From an uncultured Allosphingosinicella sp. (GTDB lineage: Bacteria > Pseudomonadota > Alphaproteobacteria > Sphingomonadales > Sphingomonadaceae), in contig CAKTCN010000031.1 of NCBI GenBank assembly GCA_934539295.1, positions 1 to 42,586 on the forward strand: a stretch of DNA of 42,586 nt, in the 5' to 3' direction. Positions 19,678-29,181 of the stretch are shown here, piece by piece. The translations under genes and the position numbers were made by a program. The first letter of the stretch is position 1; each line of letters begins with the position of its first letter. The notes beneath the pieces are model-generated. The model saw only the letters and a list, made by a program, of their open reading frames with translations. It did no database searches and had not been told where the DNA came from.

Positions 19678-21159
19678 TTACCACCATTGCTCCGGACGCT
19701 CCTTGAACGCCGCCCGTTCTTCGAAGGCTAGACCCGCGTTCAGCACACCCTGCTCGTCAAGCGGCTTGCCGATAATCTGAAGGCCGAGTGGGAGACCCTG
19801 CTCGCTGAGACCCGCCGGCACCGAAATAGCGGGCAGCCCGGCAAGGCTCGCCGGCACTGCGAACACATCGTTCAGGTACATGGAGATCGGATCGTCCGTC
19901 TTCTCGCCCAGCCCGAACGCCGCCGATGGCGCGGTGGGGGTGAGGAGCAGGTCGCAATCCTCCCATGCCTGTTCGAAGTCGCGGGCGATCAGCGCGCGGA
20001 CCTTCTGTGCCTGGTTGAAATAGGCGTCGTAGAAGCCGGCCGACAGCACATAGGTGCCGATCATGATGCGGCGCTTCACCTCAGGCCCGAACCCAGCAGC
20101 GCGGGTCGCCTTGTACATCTCGTCGAGATTGCCGTTCTGCGGCGCGTTGCGCAGACCGAAGCGCACGCCATCGTAGCGGGCGAGGTTCGAGGACGCCTCG
20201 GCTGGCGCGATGATGTAATAGGTCGGCAGCGCATATTTGGTATGCGGAAGCGAGACTTCGACGATCTCGGCGCCCGCATCCTTCATCCAGGCGATGCCCT
20301 GGTCCCAGACGCGGTTGATCTCCTCGGGAATGCCCTCGATCCGATATTCCTTGGGAATGCCGATCCGCTTGCCGCGAATGTCGGCATTGAGCAGCGCTTC
20401 CCAGTTCGGCACCGGCAGGTCGAGCGAGGTCGAGTCCTTAGGATCGAAGCCCGCCATTGCCTCCAGCATGATGGCGCAGTCGCGCACGTCCTTCGCCATC
20501 GGCCCGGCCTGGTCGAGGCTGGACGCAAACGCGACGATGCCCCAGCGCGAGCAGCGACCGTAAGTCGGCTTGATGCCGGTGATGCCCGTGAAGGCCGCCG
20601 GCTGGCGGATCGAGCCGCCCGTGTCGGTGCCGGTCACGCCGGGCGCGAGATGCGCCGCGACCGCCGCCGCCGAGCCGCCCGACGAGCCGCCCGGCGTGAT
20701 CGCCGCATTGCCGCCGTCGTTGCGCCGCCATGGCGAGATCACGTTGCCGTAGTAGCTCGTCTCGTTGGACGAACCCATGGCGAACTCGTCCATGTTGAGC
20801 TTGCCCAGCATGCCCGCACCCGCGGCGAACAGCTTGGCCGTGACACTGCTCTCATAGCGCGGCTCGAAGCCGTTCAGGATGTGGCTGGCCGAGGCAGTGT
20901 GGTAGCCCTTGGTCGCGAACAGGTCCTTGATGCCGAGCGGCACGCCCGACAGCGGCTTGAGGTTGCCCTCGCTCCGATCACGGTCGGCCTGCTCGGCCGC
21001 GGCCACCGCATGCTCCGGCGTGTCGATGATGAAGGCGTTCAATGCCTTCCCACCTGCCACCGCAGCGTTGAAGGCTTCCGCCACCTCGCGTGCAGAAAAG
21101 GCGCCGTCCTTCACGCCGTCGCGGATTGCGGCAATGCCGAGTTCGTTCAGCGCGCTCAT
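19678..21159 (-). CDS. gatA: Aspartyl/glutamyl-tRNA(Asn/Gln) amidotransferase subunit A
   Basis: GatA is the amidase-signature subunit that hydrolyses glutamine and channels ammonia to GatB. The 493-residue protein has the full Ser-cisSer-Lys triad: Lys78 ([10 protein letters not shown]), Ser159 ([10 protein letters not shown]) and Ser183 ([13 protein letters not shown]). The start overlaps the gatC stop by one base (TAATG at 21157-21161), so gatC and gatA are translationally linked. The TAA stop is followed in frame by a further open stretch of 30 codons (19585-19677). Confidence 0.97.
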   Translation of the reverse strand: MSALNELGIAAIRDGVKDGAFSAREVAEAFNAAVAGGKALNAFIIDTPEHAVAAAEQADRDRSEGNLKPLSGVPLGIKDLFATKGYHTASASHILNGFEPRYESSVTAKLFAAGAGMLGKLNMDEFAMGSSNETSYYGNVISPWRRNDGGNAAITPGGSSGGSAAAVAAHLAPGVTGTDTGGSIRQPAAFTGITGIKPTYGRCSRWGIVAFASSLDQAGPMAKDVRDCAIMLEAMAGFDPKDSTSLDLPVPNWEALLNADIRGKRIGIPKEYRIEGIPEEINRVWDQGIAWMKDAGAEIVEVSLPHTKYALPTYYIIAPAEASSNLARYDGVRFGLRNAPQNGNLDEMYKATRAAGFGPEVKRRIMIGTYVLSAGFYDAYFNQAQKVRALIARDFEQAWEDCDLLLTPTAPSAAFGLGEKTDDPISMYLNDVFAVPASLAGLPAISVPAGLSEQGLPLGLQIIGKPLDEQGVLNAGLAFEERAAFKERPEQWW

Positions 21160-21446
21160 TACTCGATCACCTTGGGCACGGCGAAAAAGCCATGTTCCGC
21201 CACCGGCGCGTTGGCCAGAACGTCGTCGCGCACGTCGCCGTCATTCACCACGTCCGCGCGCAGGCGGAGCTGGTTCGGGATCACGGCTGTCATCGGCTCG
21301 ACGCCGGTCACGTCCACTTCCTGGAGCTGTTCGACCCAGGCGAGAATGTTGTTGAGCTCAGGCACCATCGCATCGACCTCCCGGTCGGTCACTGCGATGC
21401 GCGCGAGCTTGGCGATGTGGCGCACGGTTGCGGTATCTACGGACAT
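21159..21446 (-). CDS. gatC: Aspartyl/glutamyl-tRNA(Asn/Gln) amidotransferase subunit C
   Basis: GatC is the small subunit that wraps and stabilises the GatA-GatB complex. The 95-residue protein has the family layout: [16 protein letters not shown] near the N-terminus, [22 protein letters not shown] in the middle, and [10 protein letters not shown] and FFAVPKVIE at the end. It is the first gene of the gatC-gatA-gatB unit; its stop overlaps the gatA start. No clear ribosome binding site precedes the ATG. A DUF4153-type gene ends 46 bases upstream on the same strand, so read-through is possible. Confidence 0.95.
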   Translation of the reverse strand: MSVDTATVRHIAKLARIAVTDREVDAMVPELNNILAWVEQLQEVDVTGVEPMTAVIPNQLRLRADVVNDGDVRDDVLANAPVAEHGFFAVPKVIE

Positions 21447-21492
21447 GAAGGCGGCGCTAGCATCCGCCCCCCTCTCCTTTCAAGGCACGATC

Positions 21493-23241
21493 CTATTCGA
21501 AGGGCGTTCCGACGGCTTGGTCACCGATAAAGAGCTGGCGCCGGGTGACTTCGCGAACCTCGACGTCCCCTCGTGCCATGGCAACGCGCTGCTGATCCTC
21601 AGACAGATTGTCGAGAGCCACGTGGTTCGTAGCTCCGCCCCCTTCCACTCCGTGCCACTCGCCCTCGCGCTCCTCCAGCACGATTGCGCTATAGTCGCAC
21701 ATGGTCCGCTCATCCGGGCGGCCGACGCACAAGTCGTGGATGACGATGGCCGTGCTTTCGCCCGTGCGCCAGAACAGCTGGCACGCACCTTCCGATCCGC
21801 ATACGCCCGGCCGTTCGAGAGCAGCCCGCAACGTCGCAGGCACGGCGACCTGCGTCGGGCGAACACGCAGTCGCCTCGACAACGACAGCGCGTCCTTGCG
21901 CGAGGACGGAGAGCCGAGTTGCCACCGGGTCTCGGCGGCGAGCGCCCGCTTGGCCTCCTGCCTCAATCCCGGTCTGGACGCGTCTGCGGCGAAGCGGCGA
22001 AGCGCAGCCTTCCCGGTCGGCCCGAAGTCGAAAGCAAGCGCGGCCCAGTCGAACTGCTCGGGAGCGACATCGCCGCTTTCGAGACGAGCGATCTGATTGC
22101 GCGTGGAGATCGCGCCGAAGTTGATCACCGGCAGCGCGAGCAGAAAGGCGAGCGCGCATACGCCGAGCGCCAGCTGCAGATTGACTCGCCGCAGCGTCGC
22201 CATCCAATCACTGCGCCCGAATATCACAGCCAGCGCATAGGCGATCCCCGCCGCAAGCGCGGTGCCGACGAACACCAGAGCCCACAGTCGCTCCGGCGTG
22301 AAGCCATGCTGTTCGACCCTCAAACAGGTCGAGGTGAACGCCACCGCGGTCAGCGGAAGCACCGCCAGGCATAGCAGCAGCGCGCTGATCCGCAGCACCC
22401 TCAGCTTCGACTCCTCCGCCGCCGAATTGCCGACGATGGCGTTGGCGAGCAGCACCGCCCCGATCACGCAGGCGAGCAACACGGGCGTCGTGGCGCTGGT
22501 GCGATCCCACAGGGGCTCCAGCCCGGTGAACGGCAGCGACAATATGAACAGGGTCAGCCCGAGTGCGAGCACCGGCGCCAGCACCGACAGGATGGTCATG
22601 ACGATGCGCTGGAGAATGCCGAGCACCCGGTCCCGATCGCGCAGGATCGCCACTGCCGCGCCGAATGCAGCACCGGCCACCATCCAGCCGAACCACTCCT
22701 TGCGCACCACATCCTTGACGCCGTCCATGCCGATCAGGCTGAACAGCTCGCCCAGCAATTGCGAGAGCAGGAAGGAGATGCCGGCGAACAGTACACCCAC
22801 GCCGCACAGCACGACATTTCCCCACGCATGGGCATGGGCCGACGCATAATCGCTGGTCCACCGGCCCTGATCGCGCGCCGCCTGGAACACGGGCGCCGCG
22901 ATGGTGATGGCGAGCAGGACGGCGACCACCTGCCACTCGTCGCTGGCATAGCCACCTGGGCCGCCGTTCCAGTAGAAGACGAAGCCGGCGATCGCGCCGA
23001 CTGCGGCCGAGAAGATCAGCGACCAGGCCCAGCGCAGCCGCTCAATCGTGAGCGCCAGCGCGATGCCGCTGACGATCACCATCCACGAAGCGGCGAGACG
23101 CAGCCGATGCTCGATCCACCCGAAACCGGTGTGCCCCGCATCGACCAGCAGGTAGAAAGCCAGACCGAACAGCGCACCGGCGACCGGCAGGAACATGCTC
23201 CGTTCGCGCCAGGGTGCGTGCTCAAAAGGCTCGTTCGTCAT
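21493..23241 (-). CDS. DUF4153-like multi-pass membrane protein
   Basis: The protein has about 582 residues. The first two thirds hold roughly 11-12 hydrophobic helices. The last 200 residues are soluble, with NQIARLESGDVAPEQFDWAALAFDFG, typical of the DUF4153 proteins I recall from sphingomonads. Function is unknown. The soluble C-terminal part would be periplasmic or extracellular by helix count, but this is uncertain. GGGGAG precedes two consecutive ATGs (23244 and 23241); the second has better spacing. The gene may be transcribed ahead of gatCAB. Confidence 0.65.
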   Translation of the reverse strand: MTNEPFEHAPWRERSMFLPVAGALFGLAFYLLVDAGHTGFGWIEHRLRLAASWMVIVSGIALALTIERLRWAWSLIFSAAVGAIAGFVFYWNGGPGGYASDEWQVVAVLLAITIAAPVFQAARDQGRWTSDYASAHAHAWGNVVLCGVGVLFAGISFLLSQLLGELFSLIGMDGVKDVVRKEWFGWMVAGAAFGAAVAILRDRDRVLGILQRIVMTILSVLAPVLALGLTLFILSLPFTGLEPLWDRTSATTPVLLACVIGAVLLANAIVGNSAAEESKLRVLRISALLLCLAVLPLTAVAFTSTCLRVEQHGFTPERLWALVFVGTALAAGIAYALAVIFGRSDWMATLRRVNLQLALGVCALAFLLALPVINFGAISTRNQIARLESGDVAPEQFDWAALAFDFGPTGKAALRRFAADASRPGLRQEAKRALAAETRWQLGSPSSRKDALSLSRRLRVRPTQVAVPATLRAALERPGVCGSEGACQLFWRTGESTAIVIHDLCVGRPDERTMCDYSAIVLEEREGEWHGVEGGGATNHVALDNLSEDQQRVAMARGDVEVREVTRRQLFIGDQAVGTPFE

Positions 23242-23383
23242 CATCTTCTCCCCAGTCTCAGGGCCGTCTTAGCGCCGAGCCGATGCATCCACCATGATGG
23301 TGCGGTGAGCATTTGGTGAGGAAGCACTTGCGCCATAACCGCCCATGCTGGTCTAGGCGCATCCAGGTCTGTCGGAGAATCGA

Positions 23384-24580
23384 ATGCTGGCGCGGCGCTT
23401 CCTTTGGGTGATTACCGGGATCATCGTGCTGCTATTGATCGGCGCTATCGGGTACCGCCTCTTCGGCAATCAGCTGATCCGCTATACCTACGTCCCCTCC
23501 GCGCCGTTCGAGGCAGCACCTGCCCCGGCGCTCGATTATGCCAAGGCGGACAATTGGATCGCGCGGCCCGACATTCCGGACAATCCGTCATCATGGATGC
23601 CGAAACCGCCGGAGCCGGGAGAGGGCGGTGTCGAGGAAAACGCGCTTGATCCCGGCAATGTCATGGCTCTTCCTGCCGAGCCGGTGACGCCCGAGCAGCC
23701 ACGCGCCGGGGCCCGCCGCGCTTCGATTTTCTTCATCCATCCCACCTCCTACCTCGACAAGAGTCGCTGGAATGCCGAGGTGGATCATCCCGAATCGCAG
23801 CAGCGCGCGCGGCTGTTCGTCCGCAGCCAGTCCAGCGTGTTCAACCATGTCGGCGATGTCTGGGCGCCCAAGTACCGGCAGGCGACGTTCGGCGCCTTCC
23901 TGACCACCCAGGCTGATGCGGAAAAGGCGTTCGACTTCGCCTATCGCGACGTGCTCGCCGCATTCGATCGCTTCGTCGCACAGGCGCCGAAGAACCGCCC
24001 CATAATCCTGGCCGGCCATAGCCAGGGCAGCCTCCACCTCACGCGCTTGATGCTCGACAGGGTGGCCGGCAAGCCGATCGCGAACCGCATCGCCGCGGTC
24101 TATGCAATCGGCTGGCCGATCTCGCGCACCGCCGATCTCGACCGCATGGGCCTGCCCGCCTGTGAAACAGCCGGCCAGCCCGGATGCATCCTGTCGTGGC
24201 AAAGCTTCGGCGAACCCGCCAATCCGGGCCTCATCACCGATGTCTACGATACCACTACCGGCTTCAACGGCAGCCCGCGAGCGGGATCACCGATGGTCTG
24301 CACTAATCCGCTGACCGGAAACGCCAACGATGCCGCTCCCGCCTCCGCCAATCGCGGAACCACCGTGCCCAATGCGGAGCTTACCGAGGCGACATTGGTG
24401 CCGGGTGGCGCATCTGCACGTTGCGACGTGCGCGGCTTTCTCCTGATCGGGGAGGATGCGCCGGACCTCGGGCCCTATGTGCTGCCCGGCAACAACTACC
24501 ATGTGTATGATTATGCTTTGTTCTGGATGAACATGCGGCGCGATGTCGAGGCGCGCCTCGACGCGTATCTCGACCGATGA
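23384..24580 (+). CDS. DUF3089 family alpha/beta-hydrolase-like protein
   Basis: This 398-residue protein begins with a membrane anchor or signal ([22 protein letters not shown]). It continues with DUF3089 features: [26 protein letters not shown], and the nucleophile elbow [10 protein letters not shown] (about 206-215). The fold is alpha/beta-hydrolase-like, with Ser in GHSQG as probable nucleophile and a periplasmic location. Substrate is unknown. GGAG sits eight bases before the ATG. The stop overlaps the ruvX start (ATGA, 24577-24580), making it the first gene of a unit with ruvX and probably pyrB. Confidence 0.8.
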   Translation: MLARRFLWVITGIIVLLLIGAIGYRLFGNQLIRYTYVPSAPFEAAPAPALDYAKADNWIARPDIPDNPSSWMPKPPEPGEGGVEENALDPGNVMALPAEPVTPEQPRAGARRASIFFIHPTSYLDKSRWNAEVDHPESQQRARLFVRSQSSVFNHVGDVWAPKYRQATFGAFLTTQADAEKAFDFAYRDVLAAFDRFVAQAPKNRPIILAGHSQGSLHLTRLMLDRVAGKPIANRIAAVYAIGWPISRTADLDRMGLPACETAGQPGCILSWQSFGEPANPGLITDVYDTTTGFNGSPRAGSPMVCTNPLTGNANDAAPASANRGTTVPNAELTEATLVPGGASARCDVRGFLLIGEDAPDLGPYVLPGNNYHVYDYALFWMNMRRDVEARLDAYLDR

Positions 24581-25050
24581 TCCATCAGAGCGCCCTCGCC
24601 TTTCGCGACGCCCTGCCCTCCGGCGGGCGGCTCATGGGTCTCGATGCGGGCACCAAGACGATCGGCGTGGCGCTGTGCGACGCAATGTGGACGATCGCGT
24701 CGCCGGCCGAACTGATCCGCCGCGGGAAGTTCTCCGCCGATCTCGCCCAGATCCGCACCATCGCCGATCGGCAAGCTGTTCGCGGGATCGTGCTGGGCCT
24801 GCCGCTGAACCTGGACGGCACCGACTCGCCCCGTACCCAGTCGACCCGTGCCTTCGCCCGTAACCTTCAGCCGCTCGATCTACCCATCCTGCTATGGGAC
24901 GAACGCTGGTCGACGCAGGCCGTCACCCGCACCCTGCTTGACGCCGACGCCAGCCGCGCCCGTCGCGCCGAACTGGTCGACAAGATGGCCGCAGCCTACA
25001 TCCTTCAAGGCGCCATCGACGCCCTTGCCGGTGGCTTTCACGGCTTCTAA
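24577..25050 (+). CDS. ruvX: Putative Holliday junction resolvase RuvX (YqgF family)
   Basis: This 157-residue RNase H-fold nuclease matches RuvX/Yqg[16 protein letters not shown] with the first catalytic Asp, [25 protein letters not shown] with the catalytic Glu, and the final [17 protein letters not shown] with the last Asp. The family is implicated in 16S rRNA 5'-end maturation and anti-termination, and proposed in junction resolution. It starts inside the DUF3089 gene by a four-base overlap and ends 12 bases before pyrB. Confidence 0.93.
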   Translation: MIHQSALAFRDALPSGGRLMGLDAGTKTIGVALCDAMWTIASPAELIRRGKFSADLAQIRTIADRQAVRGIVLGLPLNLDGTDSPRTQSTRAFARNLQPLDLPILLWDERWSTQAVTRTLLDADASRARRAELVDKMAAAYILQGAIDALAGGFHGF

Positions 25051-25062
25051 GGCACGGCTTTA

Positions 25063-25989
25063 ATGCAAAGCTTTCCCCAGCACCTGCTCGGCATCGCCGG
25101 GCTCAGCGCCGAACATGCCAACCTCATCCTGGATGAGGCCGAGCAATGGGTCGATTTCAACCGGCGGAAGCGGCGGCACGACGACAGGCTGCATGGCCTG
25201 ACGCAGATGAACGCCTTTTTCGAGAACTCGACGCGTACGCTCTTCTCGTTCGAGATTGCGGGCAAGAGGCTCGGCGCGCAGGTCGCGAACTTCCATGTCG
25301 CCGCGTCCAGCGTGAAAAAGGGCGAGACCTTGATCGACACGGCGCTGACTCTGAACGCGATGCGCCCCGACGTGCTGGTGATCCGCCATCAGCAGGACGG
25401 CGCGTCGGCAGAAGTCGCGGCGGTGATGGGCTGCCCCGTTATCAATGCCGGCGACGGGCGCGGCGAGCATCCGACGCAGGCCCTGCTGGATGCGCTGACC
25501 ATGCGGCGGCGCAAGGGGCGGATCGAAGGCCTCAAGGTCGCGATCTGCGGCGACATCCTCCACAGCCGTGTTGCACGATCCAACCTGCTCCTGCTGCCGA
25601 AGCTGGGTGCCGACGTCCGCGTGGTGGGCCCGCCCTCGCTGCTGCCGGAGACGGAGCGGCTCAACGGTGCCACGGCCTTCACCGACATGGACGAAGGGCT
25701 GGACGGCGTGGACGTGGTGATGATGCTCCGCATCCAGCGCGAGCGGATGGAGGATGCGGTCGCAGGATCGCTCGACGACTTCCACGCACTCTACGGTCTT
25801 ACCTGGGACCGGCTCGCCAAGGCCGCGCCGGACGCGGTCGTGATGCACCCAGGTCCGATGAATCGCGGGGTGGAGATTGAGAGCAGCGTCGCCGATGATC
25901 CCGCCCGCTCGGCCATCCTGGAGCAGGTGGAGAACGGCGTTGCCATCCGCATGGCGTGCCTGGACCTGCTGATGCGCGAGCGACGGTAG
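25063..25989 (+). CDS. pyrB: Aspartate carbamoyltransferase catalytic subunit
   Basis: PyrB condenses carbamoyl phosphate with aspartate, the committed step of pyrimidine synthesis. The 308-residue protein has the carbamoyl-phosphate loop [10 protein letters not shown] (about 55-64), the [12 protein letters not shown] segment, and C-terminal [13 protein letters not shown]. No pyrI follows. In many alphaproteobacteria pyrC (dihydroorotase) follows pyrB, but here the next gene is convergent. ATG at 25063 has no strong ribosome binding site (AAGG is 14 bases away), so translation may depend on coupling to ruvX. Confidence 0.96.
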   Translation: MQSFPQHLLGIAGLSAEHANLILDEAEQWVDFNRRKRRHDDRLHGLTQMNAFFENSTRTLFSFEIAGKRLGAQVANFHVAASSVKKGETLIDTALTLNAMRPDVLVIRHQQDGASAEVAAVMGCPVINAGDGRGEHPTQALLDALTMRRRKGRIEGLKVAICGDILHSRVARSNLLLLPKLGADVRVVGPPSLLPETERLNGATAFTDMDEGLDGVDVVMMLRIQRERMEDAVAGSLDDFHALYGLTWDRLAKAAPDAVVMHPGPMNRGVEIESSVADDPARSAILEQVENGVAIRMACLDLLMRERR

Positions 25990-26023
25990 AATCCGTTCCT
26001 CCCGCAAGTCGCGGCAGATGATT

Positions 26024-26051
26024 GGGCGGCCGGTTTGGCCCCCGGCCGCCC
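26024..26051. terminator. Strong hairpin between convergent pyrB and the SPOR gene
   Basis: GGGCGGCCGG (26024-26033) and CCGGCCGCCC (26042-26051) form a perfect ten-pair stem with an eight-base loop, midway between two convergent stops (25989 and 26070). There is no T-tract on either strand. It probably acts as a bidirectional terminator. Confidence 0.6.
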
Positions 26052-26069
26052 GTCCCGGAGGGGACCTCG

Positions 26070-27230
26070 TCAGACCATGATCGGCCGATCTCCGGCAACG
26101 CCGCGCACGAAGCAGCCGCCGCCCTTGCTCTTGATCGCGCGGCAGGTGCGTATCGCCTCGCTCTGGCTCTGGTAGCCGACCGAGAGGCGGAACAGCTTGC
26201 CCTTGCCGGGCACGCTGGCCGCAGCACCATGCGGGACACCCTGCAACGCATAGCGACGACGCAGCTCGGACCAGCCCTGGCGCAGGTTGTTGGACGACGC
26301 ATAGGCACCGAGTTGCACGACATAGCGTGCCGCCGCCGGCTTGGCCGATGAAGACGTTTTCGGCGCGCGCGGTGCTGGCGCTGCCACTTGCACCACTTGA
26401 GGGGCGACGATCGCGACCGGTTCCGTGACCTGTTCGTGCGGCAAGGCTGCCTCGGCCACCAGCACGGGTGCGGCAGGTCCGATCTCTCGTGTCTCGGGAG
26501 CGAGGGCAAGCTGTGCAGGCTGGCCGGCATCTTCGACCACCTTGACGCCCAGCAAGGCTGCGACCTGGGCAGCCGAGGATGCAGGTCGCGCGAAGCTGGC
26601 CCATTCGGCCATACGCATCGCCACGTCCGTGGGGGCTAGATCCTGCTCCGCCGTGATGCGCGCCCGCTGCCAGTCGCCGCCGAGCGCATAAGCCAGTGCG
26701 AGATTCTGCCGCACGCGCGCATCGGCGCCGCTCATGCGTGCCGCGCCTTCAAGCATCTGGATCGCCCGCGCCGAGTCTCCGGCCAGCGCGAACGCCAGGC
26801 CGAGGTCGGCCGCCGACATCGTATGTGCAAGTTGCTCCAGCCGCGTGAGTGCGCTGTGCCGCTTTCCTTCCGCCATTTCCGCCAGCGCAAGGCTGAAGGC
26901 TGCGCGGCCATTGTCGGGCGACAGGTGCAGCACGTCACGGAACGCCTGCTCGGCCGAACGGAAGCGGCCGTTCTTGAGGTAAAGATCGGCGAGCAGCATG
27001 CGGTAGCCGAGGTCACGCGGCGCCGCCTCGACCGCGTTCTCGGCGAGGTTTAGCGCGCCGGCAAGGTCGCCGGACGCGACAGCAGCGCGCGCACGCTTTT
27101 CATATCCACCCGCCTGCGTCGCGCCGTCCTTCAACGTGGCGGCACCGATGCGCGGCGTGGATGTGCAGCTGGCCAGCGACAGCGACACAGCTACCAACGA
27201 TATTGCCTGCACCGCGATACGCACGTCCAC
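26070..27230 (-). CDS. TPR- and SPOR-domain lipoprotein
   Basis: The protein has 386 residues. A lipoprotein signal has lipobox LASC with Cys22. TPR-like helices follow over about residues 40-215 (for example LAENAVEAAPRDLGYRMLLA and AFRDVLHLSPDNGRA). A Pro/Ala/Val-rich linker comes next, then a C-terminal SPOR domain (about 305-380, YVVQLGAYASSNNLRQG). SPOR domains bind denuded peptidoglycan at division septa. The protein should therefore be a periplasmic, lipid-anchored factor acting at the cell wall. The start codon is GTG at 27230; a second GTG two codons on is an alternative. It is on the same strand as serB, 63 bases downstream. Confidence 0.85.
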   Translation of the reverse strand: MDVRIAVQAISLVAVSLSLASCTSTPRIGAATLKDGATQAGGYEKRARAAVASGDLAGALNLAENAVEAAPRDLGYRMLLADLYLKNGRFRSAEQAFRDVLHLSPDNGRAAFSLALAEMAEGKRHSALTRLEQLAHTMSAADLGLAFALAGDSARAIQMLEGAARMSGADARVRQNLALAYALGGDWQRARITAEQDLAPTDVAMRMAEWASFARPASSAAQVAALLGVKVVEDAGQPAQLALAPETREIGPAAPVLVAEAALPHEQVTEPVAIVAPQVVQVAAPAPRAPKTSSSAKPAAARYVVQLGAYASSNNLRQGWSELRRRYALQGVPHGAAASVPGKGKLFRLSVGYQSQSEAIRTCRAIKSKGGGCFVRGVAGDRPIMV

Positions 27231-27293
27231 TTTCCGCCCCCAGAAGGTTCTGGTCAGACGGGTAGACGCTCGGCTGCTAAGATATGGTAAACG

Positions 27294-28172
27294 TCAGGCG
27301 GCCCAGTCGCGGCGCGCATAGCCTTGGGCGTAGAGCAAGGCGGTCAGGTCGCAATGGTCGATCCGCGCACCGGCCGCGGCGGCCGTCGCGGGCTTGGCAT
27401 GGTAAGCGGCACCAAGGCCCGCCACCTCGATCATTGGAATGTCATTGGCGCCGTCGCCCACGGCCAGCGTGGCAGAAAGTGGGACGCCTGCGCCGGCGGC
27501 AGCCTCGACCAGCACCTCGCGCTTGCGCGCCGCCCCCACGATCGGCCGTGCCACCGTGCCGTCCAGCCGGCCCTCGCTTACCCCCAGCACGTTGGAGATG
27601 GCCGTGTCGAAGCCGATGGCCTCGGCAACCCGGTCAGCGAACAGGGTGAAGCCGCCAGAGACGAGAATGCAGGTGGCGCCATCGCGCTTCATGGTCCGCA
27701 CCAGTGCCTCGGCGCCGGGCATGATCTTGACCCGCTCCGCGTGGCAGCGATCGATCACGTCCGCATCGAGGTCGGCCAGCAAGCCGACGCGCGCATCGAG
27801 CGCAGCTTCGAAATCGAGTTCGCCGCGCATTGCACGCTCGGTTATCTCGCTCACCCGGTCCTTGAAGCCGGCATAATCGGCCAGCTCGTCGATGCATTCG
27901 ACGGTGATCATGGTCGAATCCATGTCGGAAATCAGCAGCCGCTTGGTGCGGCCGTCTGCCGGCTGCACCACGACGTCCGTGGCAGGGATCAGTCCCTCGA
28001 GAGCCGCACGGGCCGACGCCATGTCGCCCGTGAAGCCGATATCGCAGGCGGTATCCGCCTCGATCCACGAAGGAGCGGAGGGCACCAGCCCTGCTTCGCG
28101 AAGCCGGTCGGCGGCCAGCGAAATATCGCCGCTTGCGAGCCGATCCGCTGCTATCAGGGTCGCGATGAACAT
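27294..28172 (-). CDS. serB: Phosphoserine phosphatase SerB
   Basis: SerB catalyses the last step of serine synthesis. The 292-residue protein has an N-terminal regulatory-type region and a HAD domain with nucleophile motif [14 protein letters not shown], the VSGGFTLF motif, and [10 protein letters not shown] with the acidic pair. ATG at 28172 has GGGAG about nine bases upstream and is preferred to a TTG two codons earlier. The start codon lies within the first eight bases of the divergent miaA gene, so the two genes share a head-to-head start region with no intergenic promoter space. Confidence 0.95.
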   Translation of the reverse strand: MFIATLIAADRLASGDISLAADRLREAGLVPSAPSWIEADTACDIGFTGDMASARAALEGLIPATDVVVQPADGRTKRLLISDMDSTMITVECIDELADYAGFKDRVSEITERAMRGELDFEAALDARVGLLADLDADVIDRCHAERVKIMPGAEALVRTMKRDGATCILVSGGFTLFADRVAEAIGFDTAISNVLGVSEGRLDGTVARPIVGAARKREVLVEAAAGAGVPLSATLAVGDGANDIPMIEVAGLGAAYHAKPATAAAAGARIDHCDLTALLYAQGYARRDWAA

Positions 28173-29115
28173 TCCCAAGTCTCCCTATCCGAGGGTCGCG
28201 CTTATTGCGGGGCCGACCGCCAGCGGCAAGTCGGCGCTTGCGGTGGCACTCGCCGAACACACAGAGGGCGTGGTGATCAACGCGGACAGCGCGCAGGTCT
28301 ATGCCGACCTCCACATCCTCTCCGCGCGTCCGGACGAGGACGACATCGGGCGCGTGCCGCATCGTCTCTACGGCTACCGCGACGGTGCAAACGCCTGCTC
28401 GGCAGCCGATTGGGCAGCCGATGCCAGGCGGGAGATCGCCGAGGTGCATGCAGGCGGAAGGCTGCCGATACTGGTCGGCGGCACAGGCTTGTACCTGCGT
28501 ACCCTTATCGACGGCATCGCACCCGTTCCGTCGATCGATCCAGATGTTCGCAAGGCAGTGCGTGCCATGCCCGTGAAGGACGCGCATGTCGCACTTGCCG
28601 CCGAAGACCCAGCCGCCGCCGCAAGGCTTCACCCGACCGACACGACCCGAATCGCCCGCGCCTTGGAGGTGATGCGTTCGACCGGCAGGCCGCTGTCCGA
28701 ATGGCAGAAGCTGAAGGAAGGAGGCATCGGGGACGCAGTTACGCTGATGCCGCTGATCCTGCTGCCCCCGCGCGAATGGCTCTATGCGCGCTGCGACCAG
28801 CGTTTCGAGGCAATGCTCGGTCCGGCAGGCCTGATCGAGGGAGAGCGCCTGATGGCGCGCCAGCTCGATCCCGCCCTCCCCGTCATGCGCGCGATCGGCG
28901 TGCCGCAAGTCGCGGCCCTGCTGCGCGGCGAGTTGACGCGGGCGCAAGCGCTCGTCGCTGGGCAGGCGGCAACGCGCCAATATGCCAAGCGCCAATATAC
29001 CTGGTTCAGCCACCAGCCGCCGCCCGAATGGCCACGCTTTGCCGAGGTGCTGGAGGGCGAGGCTATCGAGCGCGCAATATCTGTCCTGCGCGCGCCTCCT
29101 TCGTCCCGGTCATAG
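28165..29115 (+). CDS. miaA: tRNA dimethylallyltransferase MiaA
   Basis: MiaA adds the isopentenyl group to A37 of tRNAs reading UNN codons. The 316-residue protein has the P-loop [16 protein letters not shown], the conserved [30 protein letters not shown], and C-terminal [10 protein letters not shown]. The frame is open well upstream of the chosen ATG, but those codons run antisense to serB and are not MiaA-like; AGGG lies about eight bases before ATG at 28165. It is followed after 66 bases by the ketol-acid reductoisomerase-like gene. Confidence 0.95.
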   Translation: MNIPKSPYPRVALIAGPTASGKSALAVALAEHTEGVVINADSAQVYADLHILSARPDEDDIGRVPHRLYGYRDGANACSAADWAADARREIAEVHAGGRLPILVGGTGLYLRTLIDGIAPVPSIDPDVRKAVRAMPVKDAHVALAAEDPAAAARLHPTDTTRIARALEVMRSTGRPLSEWQKLKEGGIGDAVTLMPLILLPPREWLYARCDQRFEAMLGPAGLIEGERLMARQLDPALPVMRAIGVPQVAALLRGELTRAQALVAGQAATRQYAKRQYTWFSHQPPPEWPRFAEVLEGEAIERAISVLRAPPSSRS

Positions 29116-29133
29116 GAATCATCACGCTCGCTT

Positions 29134-29154
29134 TTCGACTTCGCTCGGGACGAA
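29134..29154. repeat. Short repeat element of the GAGCGAAGTCGA family
   Basis: TTCGACTTCGCTCGGGACGAA lies in the 66-base gap between miaA and the ilvC-like gene. The same core, in the same or opposite orientation, forms both arms of the inverted repeat at 39716-39791. It resembles dispersed extragenic repeats I recall from sphingomonad genomes. Confidence 0.55.
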
Positions 29155-29181
29155 TGATGGCGCCTTCGCTAGAGTGACCAC

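Noticed and set aside
20242..22374. 710-codon plus-strand frame opposite gatA, gatC and the DUF4153 gene
   Set aside because: It spans three real minus-strand genes and has Arg/Ala/His-rich shadow composition.
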